NCBI RefSeq assembly: GCF_037154015.1
Contig: NZ_JBANRL010000001.1
Coordinates: forward strand, 1,736,001-1,800,000
Reading direction: 5' to 3'
From: Altererythrobacter aquiaggeris
GTDB taxonomy: Bacteria > Pseudomonadota > Alphaproteobacteria > Sphingomonadales > Sphingomonadaceae
DNA length: 64,000 nt
Part shown: one piece after another, positions 52,135 through 61,554 of the stretch
Layout of the letters: every line of letters starts with the position of its first letter
How positions within the stretch are numbered: position 1 is the stretch's first letter
Notes under the pieces: model-generated
The model's database searches: none
What the model was told of the DNA's origin: nothing
What the model saw: the letters and a program-made list of their open reading frames with translations, nothing else
Made by a program: the position numbers and the translations under genes

Positions 52135-53811
52135 TCACATGGCTACCGCGCTGGCCCCGAAAAGCGCCTCGATTTTGGCATGGGCCCCAACCCCGAGGTC
52201 AGCCACAATCAGCTTGTCTTTGGCGCGCGAGCAACAAACATAGAAGAGGTGGCGGGTTCTCCGCTCCCGGCTTTCGCTGGTGTCGGTTCCTGCCAGCAGC
52301 TTGCCAAACGAGTATTGGTTCCAGTTCGCGCCAGCGTCATCCAAAACCACGATCACGTTCTGAAATTCATCGCCTTTCACGCCGTGTTTGGTTGAGAACG
52401 GCATGCTGTTTTCCAGCACGGCGCGGTAACGACTGACTTCCAGATAGGGCACCGCCAGAAGAAGATCCAGAAAGGCCTGATGCGCTGCCTCGGGCGATCC
52501 TGCCTCGGCAGCCACCACAGGGCCTGCCACGGCCGCTTCCAAGTCATCAAGGAGTGTGACCAATTGCGCTGCCCGCAGATGCATTAAGATTGCTTCAATC
52601 GTTCCTCCGGCATCAATTAGTTTGATGAGGTCATCTAGGGCCGCCTTCACTCGCGCCTTCTCGGCTGCCCCCGCGATCGGGATCGGGCGTTCCTTCAATG
52701 AACTGATAGCGCGCCCCACCCGCCCTTCACGCCAAGCAGTAATAAATGGCTCGACTTTTTTAAGGAAGAAGGCTGCAATCGGGTCTTCGCCGCTCTGAAA
52801 CTTATCTTGCGTAAAGCTTCCCCGACTGGCGAAGGCTGCCAATAGATCGGCATATCCGGCCTTGCGGGCGATAAGGCGGTGAGTGAGGAATAGAACCTTC
52901 AACTCGCCCTGTACACTCCAGCCGAAGACATCCTGCGCTTTCTGGACGGCGAGTTCGGCAATGTCCGCGTCCGGAGCCGTGCCGGTGAGACTGACATACA
53001 CCGCGCCCCCCGGTAAATTGGCACCCGCTGGCTCCTGCTGAATGTCAGTTCGGACCTTGTTGAGAACGTCGATCACCGCCTTGGAGCACCGATAGTTCTC
53101 CTCCTTCTTGATTTGAACCAGCTGTGCCTGCTGATCGGCCGACAATTCGCCGACCCCTCCCGAATAGATGTTCTGCATCTTGTCGCCAAAGAAACCGATC
53201 AGCGGGGGATGCTCTGTCTTAAGAAGATGATCCAACAGGGCGGAGACAACCAGCGGATCAGTGTCCTGGTATTCGTCTACAAATATGAACGGGAATCGAG
53301 CGGCGACCACTTTCGATAAAAGCGGATGGTCGTGGAACATAATGTGAGCCACGCCCAAAAGGTCGTCGTGAAAAATTCGGCCTTCCAAGAAGTTTGCGCC
53401 GCGATCGGAGTAGGCGATCGTCGGTACCGTCTTTAAAGCTTCTGCCAATTCCTCCTGATCTTGCTTTCTGCGGCTGCTTGCAGGCAACCGGTCATTGAAC
53501 GCAAGAAGGGCGGGCCTCAGCTCTTTCTGAAAGTTTTTGATCGAGGCCCATAAGAAGTCGTGGATCGTTGAGACCACAAACAAGGGGTCGTGCTCTGTAC
53601 GCTCGATGATCTCATTCTTTGCTACATTCGTGAAAGTAATGCAGGCCACACGCTGGCCTTCCCCGATAACGCTCGAACGGTCCGGTCCTCGAATGAAATC
53701 AAGAGCGCGAATGAGGGACGATGTTTTGCCCGAGCCCGCCCCGGCGTCGATCAGGAAGCTCTGTCGCGTGTGCAGACAATCCAGGATTTTTTCGTCCGCT
53801 TCCGTCATCAT
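52135..53811 (-). CDS. gajB: GajB-like UvrD-family helicase of a Gabija system
   Basis: About 558 residues. SF1 motifs: Walker A DAGAGSGKT (22-30), Ia ITFTNVAKNEI, II IFVDEYQDTD (about 176-185), IV GDKMQNIY and VI LFYVCCSRAKDKLIVADL. The ATG at 53811 overlaps the gajA-like stop by 4 bp (ATGA); a longer frame runs into that gene. A UvrD-like helicase paired with a class 2 OLD nuclease is the Gabija arrangement, in which GajB senses DNA ends or nucleotide state and cooperates with GajA. Confidence 0.87.
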   Translation of the reverse strand: MMTEADEKILDCLHTRQSFLIDAGAGSGKTSSLIRALDFIRGPDRSSVIGEGQRVACITFTNVAKNEIIERTEHDPLFVVSTIHDFLWASIKNFQKELRPALLAFNDRLPASSRRKQDQEELAEALKTVPTIAYSDRGANFLEGRIFHDDLLGVAHIMFHDHPLLSKVVAARFPFIFVDEYQDTDPLVVSALLDHLLKTEHPPLIGFFGDKMQNIYSGGVGELSADQQAQLVQIKKEENYRCSKAVIDVLNKVRTDIQQEPAGANLPGGAVYVSLTGTAPDADIAELAVQKAQDVFGWSVQGELKVLFLTHRLIARKAGYADLLAAFASRGSFTQDKFQSGEDPIAAFFLKKVEPFITAWREGRVGRAISSLKERPIPIAGAAEKARVKAALDDLIKLIDAGGTIEAILMHLRAAQLVTLLDDLEAAVAGPVVAAEAGSPEAAHQAFLDLLLAVPYLEVSRYRAVLENSMPFSTKHGVKGDEFQNVIVVLDDAGANWNQYSFGKLLAGTDTSESRERRTRHLFYVCCSRAKDKLIVADLGVGAHAKIEALFGASAVAM

Positions 53812-55805
53812 TTTGCGGGATGCTCGGCCAGCCATTGGAGGCCTTGTTGAATATAGAGGGGAATCTCCCAGCCTGGTGCGCCCATCAGATCGAGGGCGAA
53901 ATCGACCTTCCCGAGCTTGCCGCTCAACTCCCACGCTTGTGCTGTCAGGCCTGCGTCTATCGCTTTCTTGACGGCAGCCTTAGTCGTGCTGAGCTTGGCA
54001 TGATTGTCAGTCAGCCAAGTGATGTTGGCGTAGATGAATGCTTCCTCGAATGAACGACCACAATGCCCGTCCTGGGTGACCTGATAGGCAACCCGAATGC
54101 AGCCTTGCGTCTTGGCCGCATTATCGCAGGCTTGCAATTCTTCGACGGTTTCCTTCTCGGGAATCCATTTGCGGAGACAGGCGTTGCTAGTGCTTTTCCC
54201 CGTCGCGACCGGGCATTTTTTTCCTCCGTCATCGACCGAGTCCAGGTCGGTAATGATCAGGCTCGGAATGCCAAGAAAGTCGATGATCGGCTTAAACTTA
54301 TGGGCGTGCCCCCCGCCCACCTCAGAAATGCTGACATACTGACTTCCGAGCGTCTCGCAGCCAGCCACCTTGGCTTGCTCCTCAATCATCATTGGGAGCA
54401 GCAGCCGCTCGACCTGGCCTTCCACGAAGATGGCCTTGTCCGCGAAAAACAGATCGCAATGAGTCAGTCGAACATAGCGGCGCAGGAAGTCGAGAAGGTC
54501 GGGGTTGTGTGGTGGCAGCGGTAGCTGCGAAAGGTCCTGCATGACGACCTGACGGCCAACCCTGCGGAAATAGCGCACGGGCTCGAACTCAGAATGAGCG
54601 ATCATGTGGGACGAGTGTGTGGAGAGCAGAACTTGTGCTGTCGTCCCTCCGTCCGTTTCCAAAACCTTCGAAATCTCGCTGATGAAAACCGTCTGCATCT
54701 GCGGGTGCAGGTGCGCCTCGGGTTCTTCAATCGCGATTATATGAACGCGCGGCTTGTCGCCCATCGTCGCGTCGATCGCAGCGCGGAAGGACTCCAGCTG
54801 CAGGACAATGTAAATCAGGTTTTTGTAGCCGAGCCCGTTATATTTTTCGGGCAGCTCGAACTCCTCCATTACTCCTTCTTTTTCGGCGTGTTCGCTGGCA
54901 TAATATATTCGCGCATTGTCACGGTAAATTGTTTCTGCGCTCAGTTCAGCACGTACCCTCAGGTCCGGCGCTTTTTGGCCTGGCGGATAGCCAAAACTCT
55001 GAAGGCGCTTCGTCAAACGGCCAAAGGCTTTGCCGTACATCCCCGTAAGGTCGCCTGCGCTCGCCGTGAGTGCATCTTCGATCGCTTGATAACCGGCAGC
55101 GTCATCGACCCGATAGAAGCGTTCGTAATGATCGTGGAGAAGTTTTGAGAGCTTCGCGGACCGGCTTCCCTCATCGTCATCGACGTGCCGCTGAGCGGGC
55201 ACGATGTCGATGCGCAGTAGGGATTTCAGCAAATTGCCGTCTTCGAGTTGTTCCACTTCTTTGCCGTCAGGGGACACTTTGAAGAAAACGCGTTTGAAAT
55301 GATCTCTGAACGTCTCTTTCAGATAGTCGCACAGCGAGACGTCTTTGCGAGGCCTGGCCCCAAACTCGTCGAGAAGCTTTTTCGCGTTCTCCAGTCGATA
55401 GTCGATCCGCATGCGCACTCTGCTTGTGCCAGGCGTAAGGTCCATCAAAAGCTTGGTGGCTGCAACGAGGTCGGCGGGATCTTCGCCATAGGAAAAGGTC
55501 AGATCGAGCCGCATACGCGGTGTAAGCCGCCTAAGCAGCTCAATCTTCTTTTCTGGATCAGCTTCAGCCGCAACCTTTCGCTCGATCCGCTTCAGGTCCC
55601 GGTGGCGAAGCTGAGAGAGGTCGTGGAAGGAGATTTTAGGAGCCTCGGCTCCTTGCCCGATAAACAGCCGGAGAGCCTCCATTACTGAGGTTTTCCCGCT
55701 ATTGTTCGGCCCCACCAAAATGGTCGTCGTTTTGTCCTGGGCGAGATCGATTGAGAGTCGGCGCAGCAACCTGAAGTTTCGGATCTTAATGTTCTCAAGG
55801 CGCAT
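53808..55805 (-). CDS. gajA: GajA-like OLD-family ATPase/TOPRIM nuclease of a Gabija system
   Basis: A 665-residue class 2 OLD protein. ABC-type ATPase: Walker A GPNNSGKTS (32-40), Walker B IIAIEEPEAHLHP (about 356-368) and H-loop LLSTHSSH (393-400). The C-terminal TOPRIM has Glu462 (IFVEGQVERLLL) and Asp520/Asp522 (IITDLDSVDD), the metal-binding acidic residues. It is somewhat longer than the founding GajA (about 580). It is first in a two-gene operon with the helicase. Expected to nick phage DNA once activated. Confidence 0.88.
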   Translation of the reverse strand: MRLENIKIRNFRLLRRLSIDLAQDKTTTILVGPNNSGKTSVMEALRLFIGQGAEAPKISFHDLSQLRHRDLKRIERKVAAEADPEKKIELLRRLTPRMRLDLTFSYGEDPADLVAATKLLMDLTPGTSRVRMRIDYRLENAKKLLDEFGARPRKDVSLCDYLKETFRDHFKRVFFKVSPDGKEVEQLEDGNLLKSLLRIDIVPAQRHVDDDEGSRSAKLSKLLHDHYERFYRVDDAAGYQAIEDALTASAGDLTGMYGKAFGRLTKRLQSFGYPPGQKAPDLRVRAELSAETIYRDNARIYYASEHAEKEGVMEEFELPEKYNGLGYKNLIYIVLQLESFRAAIDATMGDKPRVHIIAIEEPEAHLHPQMQTVFISEISKVLETDGGTTAQVLLSTHSSHMIAHSEFEPVRYFRRVGRQVVMQDLSQLPLPPHNPDLLDFLRRYVRLTHCDLFFADKAIFVEGQVERLLLPMMIEEQAKVAGCETLGSQYVSISEVGGGHAHKFKPIIDFLGIPSLIITDLDSVDDGGKKCPVATGKSTSNACLRKWIPEKETVEELQACDNAAKTQGCIRVAYQVTQDGHCGRSFEEAFIYANITWLTDNHAKLSTTKAAVKKAIDAGLTAQAWELSGKLGKVDFALDLMGAPGWEIPLYIQQGLQWLAEHPAK

Positions 55806-56160
55806 GCGGTCATTATCTCAAATGGCTCGAAGATCTCGAAGGTGACTGTAGGGCCATCCTGACACAAGGGGGAAGTAGTTTGCTATCGAATTGAACCGGA
55901 ATCGCCTGTCACTCGATCCCGGGTGGCTTGATGAATTCCGTGATCAGCCGGCGAGCGCGGTGCACTGATCGCTAAACGGGTCACCTGGCTACGGTCCGCT
56001 TTCGGTCCAAGGCGTGGCATATCCCGCTCGGGCTCCTTTCCTCTGGGCTTCGAGGCAGACCTTGGGCGTGGGACGCGGTCGTTCATTGTGCATGACAATC
56101 ACAGTTTGGGTGTAAGTCGATGTAAGTTCGGCTACTCCACTCAAGGTATGGAGGGTCTTA
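55806..56160. promoter_or_regulatory. divergent promoter region between gajA and the type IIG gene
   Basis: A 355-bp gap with no credible gene. A direct repeat TGTAAGT-cga-TGTAAGT (56111-56127) lies 34 bp before the GTG of the restriction-modification gene, and GGAGGG (56150-56155) is its Shine-Dalgarno, 5 bp from the start. Promoters for both strands are expected here; I cannot mark them firmly. Confidence 0.5.
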
Positions 56161-59100
56161 GTGTTCCAAGGCGCATTGTTCACTCGTGATTGGCTGAAGC
56201 AAGGGGTCACCGAATCCCCTGAGTGGCAGAATCTCGAAATTAGTGAAGTTGAGCAGCTCTACGAAAGCGCCCAGCATTTGCTGCATGAACATTCAGGCCA
56301 CAAGAAGCCAACCGAAGCAGAAACCGAAGACCAACTTATTTATCCGCTGCTCGAATTGCTGGGCTGGCAACACAAATCCGTTCAACAGAACATGACGACA
56401 AAGGGACGCAAGGACGTTCCCGATGCCTTGCTTTTCGCCGATGGCGACGCCGCAGAAAAGGCGAAGACACTCGAGCCATGGCAACGCTTCCGTCATGGCG
56501 CTGCTCTTGTCGAAGCGAAGCGCTGGAACCGCCCGCTCGATCGCGAAGGGCAAGGCGACCAGGGTGTTCCGTCGACCCAAATCATGCATTATCTGCGCCG
56601 CGCTGCCGTCGTGGCAGATGGAAAGATGCCGTGGGGCATTCTGACTAACGGACGGCACTGGCGGCTCTACTACCAAAACGCTCTTTCTGTCGCTGAGGAC
56701 TTCTTCGAAATTGACCTGGGCAAGGTCTTTGGTCTGCCCGGATGCGAACCGGATCTACTCGACGAACCGATCGATCCAGATTACGCATTCCGATTGTTCG
56801 TGCTGATTTTTGGTCGCGAAGCGTTTCGTCCGAGCGAGCAGGGCCGCAGCTTTCACCTGATCGCGATCGAGGATGCGCGCCGGTGGGAGGAAAGGGTCCG
56901 CAAGGATCTGGCAGATACGGTGTTCGAAACCGTCTTTCCCGAACTGATTACTGCCATCTCGTTGGCAGACCCGGATCGCCCCGAGACGCTCGATGATGGC
57001 TACGCCGAGCAGGTTCGCCAAGCGGCCATGTTCCTTCTCTATCGTCTATTGTTTGTGCTTTATGCCGAAGATCGGAATCTGCTCCCCGACGAGCGCGGTC
57101 CCTACGCGGACTATTGCCTGACCCGTCTTCGAGAGGAGATCAAGGAACGGCATGTGCAAAGGCAAGCACAGCTCGCCCGCAGCACTGCCTACTGGTCGCG
57201 CCTCGAGACAATTTTCGGCGCAATTTCCGAAGGCGACGATGATCTTGGCATTCCGCCCTACAACGGCGGCCTGTTCGCAGCGGAAGGCAATTCGCTACTC
57301 AGTCGCATCAAGCTGTCGGACGAGACGCTAGCCAAGGCTATATTACCGCTCTCACACCGCGAGGAAGAAGGGCGGCTTCGCTACATCAACTACCGCGACC
57401 TTTCGGTTCAGCAGCTCGGCTCGATCTATGAATCGATCCTCGAATACGGTGTCGAGATCGAGGAAACCGGGACCGTCCGACCGCGCTCGGACAACGAGGC
57501 ACGGCACCGCTCGGGTTCGTATTACACACCAGAACCGCTCGTATCGCTGATCATCGAAAAAACGGTCGGCCCGGTCGTCGAAGAGAAGCGCGAGGCATTC
57601 GAAGCCGCTCTAGCAAGCGGCGCAAAGGGTGATGACCTTCGCGCACACGATCCGGCCATGGCACTGCTTTCGCTCCGCATCGTCGACCCCGCAATGGGAA
57701 GCGGGCATTTCCTCGTCAGCTTGGTCGATTGGCTTTCGGACAAGGTCTTGACCGCAGTCGGCGATGCCGAAAGCATGGCCGAGGGCGATTATACTTCTCC
57801 TCTCGTGAAGCTCATTGCCGAGTTGCGAGAGGGGATCGTCGCCAACGCGCGGGAGCATTACTGGCCGATCGTCGAAGACCAGCTGGATGACCGCCATATC
57901 GTGCGCCGCATGGTACTCAAGCGCTGCGTCCACGGGGTCGATCTCAACCCGATGGCCGTGGAGCTCGCCAAGGTCGCGCTCTGGTTGCACAGCTTCACCG
58001 TAGGTGCGCCGTTGTCGTTCCTCGACCATCATTTGCGGTGCGGTAACAGCGTGCTTGGCGCGTGGGTGCGCCCGACGATGGACTGGATGCAAGAACGCGG
58101 TGCCCTTATTTCCAACCGCCACCTCGCCCCGCTCGCCAACATCGTGCGCGAGATGGAAAAGATCGAAGGGCTGACCGACACCGACATTGCTCAGGTTGAC
58201 CAGTCGAAAAGCCTCTTCACCACCGTCTCCGAAGCCAGCGCTCCGCTCGAAGCGATCCTCGATCTGGCAAAGGCGGATGATCTGATGGGCGTTCTGGAAA
58301 CGAATGTCCGCCGACCCCGCGAACCGGCTGATGCCATTCGCAAGGATGGTGACAAACGCCTCGCCGACATGCGCAAGGCGCTGGCCGACAGCACCGACGA
58401 AGCAAAGGCGGAAAAGGCGCGGGTCGCGCTCGAAAAGGAATCTGCGAAGATTGACCGCGCGGTCGCCAAGGCGCGCGAAGCCGAACGCAAGTTCGACCGG
58501 GCTGAAGCGATGAAGCTGGTCCACGAAGGAACCTTCGGCGATCCCAGCCGGATCGCAAGCGGTGAAATCGAAGTGCTCGCAGCCGACGCGCGAACCGAGC
58601 TAAGCTTGGATGCACCAGAGCCGGTCCAAGGCAGTCTGATGCCGAGCCATAGGCCCGATGATCGCCGCCGCGCGCTGGCAGACAGCCTAGTGCGCGAGGC
58701 GCGCGCAATCGCGGCTGAACAGCGGTTCTTCCACTGGGAAGTGGCCTTCCCCGGCGTATGGCGCGACTTGTCCTCTTCGGGTCGGTCAGGCGGGTTCGAT
58801 GCGGTCATTGGCAACCCGCCTTACGTCCGGCAGGAAGAAATCTCCCCGATCAAGCCCGCCCTGTCGAAAGCCTTCGACACCTATGCCGGCACCGCCGATC
58901 TCTACGTCTATTTCTACGAACAGGGGACCAAGCTGCTCAGGCCCGGCGGGCGAATGGGCTATGTCGTCACCAACAAGTGGTTGAAGGCTGGCTATGCAGA
59001 GAAGCTTCGGCGGATGTTCGCCGAGGATGTGTGGGTCGAATTTCTGGCCGATTTCGGCCACGCGCGCCATTTGTTCCCGGATGCCGACGTCTTTCCATGC

Positions 59101-60375
59101 GTCATCGCAGTGCAGAAGCCCGATGCAGACGCTGTGCCCGAGCAATACGATCTTGCGGTAATCCCGCGTGACGATGTTCCGCGTGAGGGTCTGTCGGCAG
59201 CAGTCCACGCCGCGACCTATCGTGCCGAACGCTCCGACCTGACCGAAGAAGCATGGGTGCTGGAGCCGCCAGACGTAGCCGCCCTGCTCAAGAAGATTCG
59301 TGAGCGCGGCGTATCGCTTGAGGAATATGCCGGGGCTAGTCCGCTTTACGGCGTGAAGACGGGCTTCAATGAGGCATTTCTGATCGACACCGCCACACGC
59401 GATCAGCTTGTTGGCGATGACCCGAAAGCAGCCGACATCATCAAGCCCTACCTGCGCGGTCAGGACATTGGCCGCTGGCTGCCGGAGTGGAACGGGCTCT
59501 GGATGATCTTCGCTCGGCGAGGTATCGACATTGAAGAATATCCGAGCGTACTTCGGCATCTCGAGTCTTTCCGAACACAGCTAGAACCCAAACCAGCTAA
59601 TTGGCAGCCTCCGAAGAAGGATGCGAAATGGCCAGGTCGGAAGGCCGGAAGTTATCGCTGGTATGAGATTCAGGATGCTGTCGACTACTTTGAGGATTTT
59701 GACCGCCCGAAGGTCCTTTTGCGGCGCATCGCTTTCTATGCCCAAGTCTGCACTGACCAAGGCCAATACATGGTCAATGACTCAGCTTTGATACTGCCGA
59801 CCGTTGATGAATGGATCGTCGCCTGCCTCAACTCACCGATCGGCTGGTATTTCCAATTCAAAAAGTTCCCGCACAAGAAGGATGAGGCGCTCGCTTTTGA
59901 TATTCCTTATATCCGTGAGTTCCCAATTCCGCAGCTTGAACACGGAAAGCGGGAAGCGTTCCAAGATAATGTTGAGTGCATTAAGACGAACACCGCCATC
60001 GTGGAAAAAGCGGATCGAGCCATTGCTGACTGGCTTGGGTTCGAGTTCCCAAGAGTTACTAGCACCGCCCTTTCCGAGGCCAGCAAGCTCGACAGCGACG
60101 GCTTTGTCTCAGCGGTCCGCGCCGCCCTGCCCAAACGTGAAGGCTTGACCCCGACCCAACTCCGTCGGCTGCGCGAAGCGTTTGCCGAGACCGCCGAGCC
60201 TGCCCGGCAGGCACGGATCGAATTGCTGGCCCATGAGCGCAGCCTCGCTGCCATGGTCGAGCGCGCCTATGGCCTGACCGACGAGGAAGTTGCTCTCATG
60301 TGGCGCACGGCCCCGCCCCGCATGCCGCTGGCCCCTCCACCCGGGTTAGATCTAAGCGATGACACTGGTGACTGA
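56161..60375 (+). CDS. type IIG-like restriction-modification enzyme (Eco57I family)
   Basis: A 1404-residue single-chain enzyme. The N-terminal nuclease has VPDALLF (Asp88) and ALVEAKRW (Glu118-x-Lys120), a PD-(D/E)xK core. The methyltransferase has motif I DPAMGSGHF (509-517) and motif IV NPPY (885-888), typical of N6-adenine type IIG enzymes. A charged coiled insert lies near 740-800. The C-terminal part (about 1060-1330) looks like a target-recognition domain with IKPYLRGQDIGRW. The GTG start is supported by GGAGGG. BREX PglX is an alternative relative, but no other BREX genes are present. Confidence 0.87.
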   Translation: MFQGALFTRDWLKQGVTESPEWQNLEISEVEQLYESAQHLLHEHSGHKKPTEAETEDQLIYPLLELLGWQHKSVQQNMTTKGRKDVPDALLFADGDAAEKAKTLEPWQRFRHGAALVEAKRWNRPLDREGQGDQGVPSTQIMHYLRRAAVVADGKMPWGILTNGRHWRLYYQNALSVAEDFFEIDLGKVFGLPGCEPDLLDEPIDPDYAFRLFVLIFGREAFRPSEQGRSFHLIAIEDARRWEERVRKDLADTVFETVFPELITAISLADPDRPETLDDGYAEQVRQAAMFLLYRLLFVLYAEDRNLLPDERGPYADYCLTRLREEIKERHVQRQAQLARSTAYWSRLETIFGAISEGDDDLGIPPYNGGLFAAEGNSLLSRIKLSDETLAKAILPLSHREEEGRLRYINYRDLSVQQLGSIYESILEYGVEIEETGTVRPRSDNEARHRSGSYYTPEPLVSLIIEKTVGPVVEEKREAFEAALASGAKGDDLRAHDPAMALLSLRIVDPAMGSGHFLVSLVDWLSDKVLTAVGDAESMAEGDYTSPLVKLIAELREGIVANAREHYWPIVEDQLDDRHIVRRMVLKRCVHGVDLNPMAVELAKVALWLHSFTVGAPLSFLDHHLRCGNSVLGAWVRPTMDWMQERGALISNRHLAPLANIVREMEKIEGLTDTDIAQVDQSKSLFTTVSEASAPLEAILDLAKADDLMGVLETNVRRPREPADAIRKDGDKRLADMRKALADSTDEAKAEKARVALEKESAKIDRAVAKAREAERKFDRAEAMKLVHEGTFGDPSRIASGEIEVLAADARTELSLDAPEPVQGSLMPSHRPDDRRRALADSLVREARAIAAEQRFFHWEVAFPGVWRDLSSSGRSGGFDAVIGNPPYVRQEEISPIKPALSKAFDTYAGTADLYVYFYEQGTKLLRPGGRMGYVVTNKWLKAGYAEKLRRMFAEDVWVEFLADFGHARHLFPDADVFPCVIAVQKPDADAVPEQYDLAVIPRDDVPREGLSAAVHAATYRAERSDLTEEAWVLEPPDVAALLKKIRERGVSLEEYAGASPLYGVKTGFNEAFLIDTATRDQLVGDDPKAADIIKPYLRGQDIGRWLPEWNGLWMIFARRGIDIEEYPSVLRHLESFRTQLEPKPANWQPPKKDAKWPGRKAGSYRWYEIQDAVDYFEDFDRPKVLLRRIAFYAQVCTDQGQYMVNDSALILPTVDEWIVACLNSPIGWYFQFKKFPHKKDEALAFDIPYIREFPIPQLEHGKREAFQDNVECIKTNTAIVEKADRAIADWLGFEFPRVTSTALSEASKLDSDGFVSAVRAALPKREGLTPTQLRRLREAFAETAEPARQARIELLAHERSLAAMVERAYGLTDEEVALMWRTAPPRMPLAPPPGLDLSDDTGD

Positions 60376-60578
60376 ACTACTCTAGGTTTTTGCTGTCACT
60401 GCTAAAGTCCGCAACCGGCGCACTTCCTGACCTTTCCGCAACCGAACTCCATTGGCTGACTGTGGGCCGGAAGCAGAATGGCGGCTCTAGAGCGGCCAAA
60501 CCCAAAAAGCGGACTTAGGATGCGCCGACTTACACGCACACTGTTGGAAAAGTTCGTCAGTGCTCGCTATCGGGCTCT

Positions 60579-61322
60579 ATGGCCACGACACCAACAGCAA
60601 CAAACGCAACGAAGAAGGGGCACTGTCCCACCTGCGATGGCGAGCGCACCTGCGAAATCCACGGCTCGATCTACAAGGCTTGGGACTGGGAGGACAAGCA
60701 ATATGGCCATTCGGTCAACGGCGGTGTCGACCACTCTCTGCTCGAATGTCAAGGGTGCGAGACGGTCTTCTACGAAACTTCCAGCTGGAACAGCGAAGAC
60801 ACCGATCACTACTACGATGCGGCGGGGCAGGAGCAGTATGAGCATCCGAGGGAGATACAAACTTATCCGAAGCCAGAGGCCAAGACGAAGCCGGTATGGT
60901 TCGACGCCATGCAAAAGGCTGACCCCCAGCTGCGCAATATCCTGAGCCAGATGTACGTAGCGCACGACAACCAGGCACACATCCTCACGGCGATAGGACT
61001 CAGAACGGCACTGGACCGTGCAACCGAAGTCATCGGCATCGACCCGGCCAAGACATTTGATGAGAAACTGAACGAGCTGCGCAACGGAGGGTGGATCGGG
61101 CAAACTGAGCGGGACATCCTCGGCGTTGTTACGGATGCGGGTAATGCGGCTGCGCATCGCGGCTGGGAGCCCGACAGTCAGGAGGTTTCCGAACTGCTCT
61201 CATCGCTAGAGGTGTTCCTCCATCGCGCTTTTATCGTCGGCCAGAAGGCATTAGGCATCAAGAAAAGTATTCCCGCAAAACCCGAGCGGCTGCTCGCCGT
61301 TGGGAAGAAGACTACTCCCTGA
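60579..61322 (+). CDS. DUF4145-domain protein with zinc-ribbon-like N-terminus
   Basis: A 247-residue protein. The N-terminus has paired Cys (CPTCDGERTC; LLECQGCETVF) resembling zinc ribbons. The C-terminal half (about 110-215) is the DUF4145 helical domain (ILTAIGLRTALDRATEVIGID..., GVVTDAGNAAAHRGWEPDSQEV). DUF4145 is related to HEPN domains and is often found near or fused to restriction systems. It lies 203 bp after the type IIG gene on the same strand and may be part of that defence unit. Confidence 0.8.
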   Translation: MATTPTATNATKKGHCPTCDGERTCEIHGSIYKAWDWEDKQYGHSVNGGVDHSLLECQGCETVFYETSSWNSEDTDHYYDAAGQEQYEHPREIQTYPKPEAKTKPVWFDAMQKADPQLRNILSQMYVAHDNQAHILTAIGLRTALDRATEVIGIDPAKTFDEKLNELRNGGWIGQTERDILGVVTDAGNAAAHRGWEPDSQEVSELLSSLEVFLHRAFIVGQKALGIKKSIPAKPERLLAVGKKTTP

Positions 61323-61554
61323 CCACAATTGGGGCCGGAAGCGGAAAGGCAGCTTTTATATCTTTGAGCGGATTAAGCGGACAGCGACTGCTGACCGAAT
61401 CGCAAGCCGGTGCATTAGAGAATGGTCTGGAGAAACCCCTCTTGGAATAGACTTTTGCCGTCGTTAAAACGCACTTGCAGGACAGCCAACACGGAGCCGA
61501 GAGCCACAAAGTAAATCGGTTTACTATTTAGCGCGCCTTTCCTACCATCCAGTG

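Noticed and set aside
52135-55805. Housekeeping RecF-type plus UvrD repair pair instead of Gabija
   Set aside because: The first protein has the OLD architecture with a C-terminal TOPRIM (E462, D520, D522), not RecF, and the two genes overlap as a unit.
55883-56098. A 71-codon frame in the gajA/type IIG gap
   Set aside because: Arg/Pro/Ser-rich, no start signal; reads as non-coding.
56161-60375. BREX PglX as identity of the 1404-residue methyltransferase
   Set aside because: No BrxA, BrxB, BrxC, PglZ or BrxL neighbours, and an N-terminal PD-(D/E)xK nuclease core is visible, which favours type IIG.
61539-61545. TTCCTAC box upstream of the alpha/beta hydrolase
   Set aside because: A lone 7-mer with no dyad or extended match to the 19-bp element; several chance copies are expected in 64 kb, as is the one inside cusC near 4736.
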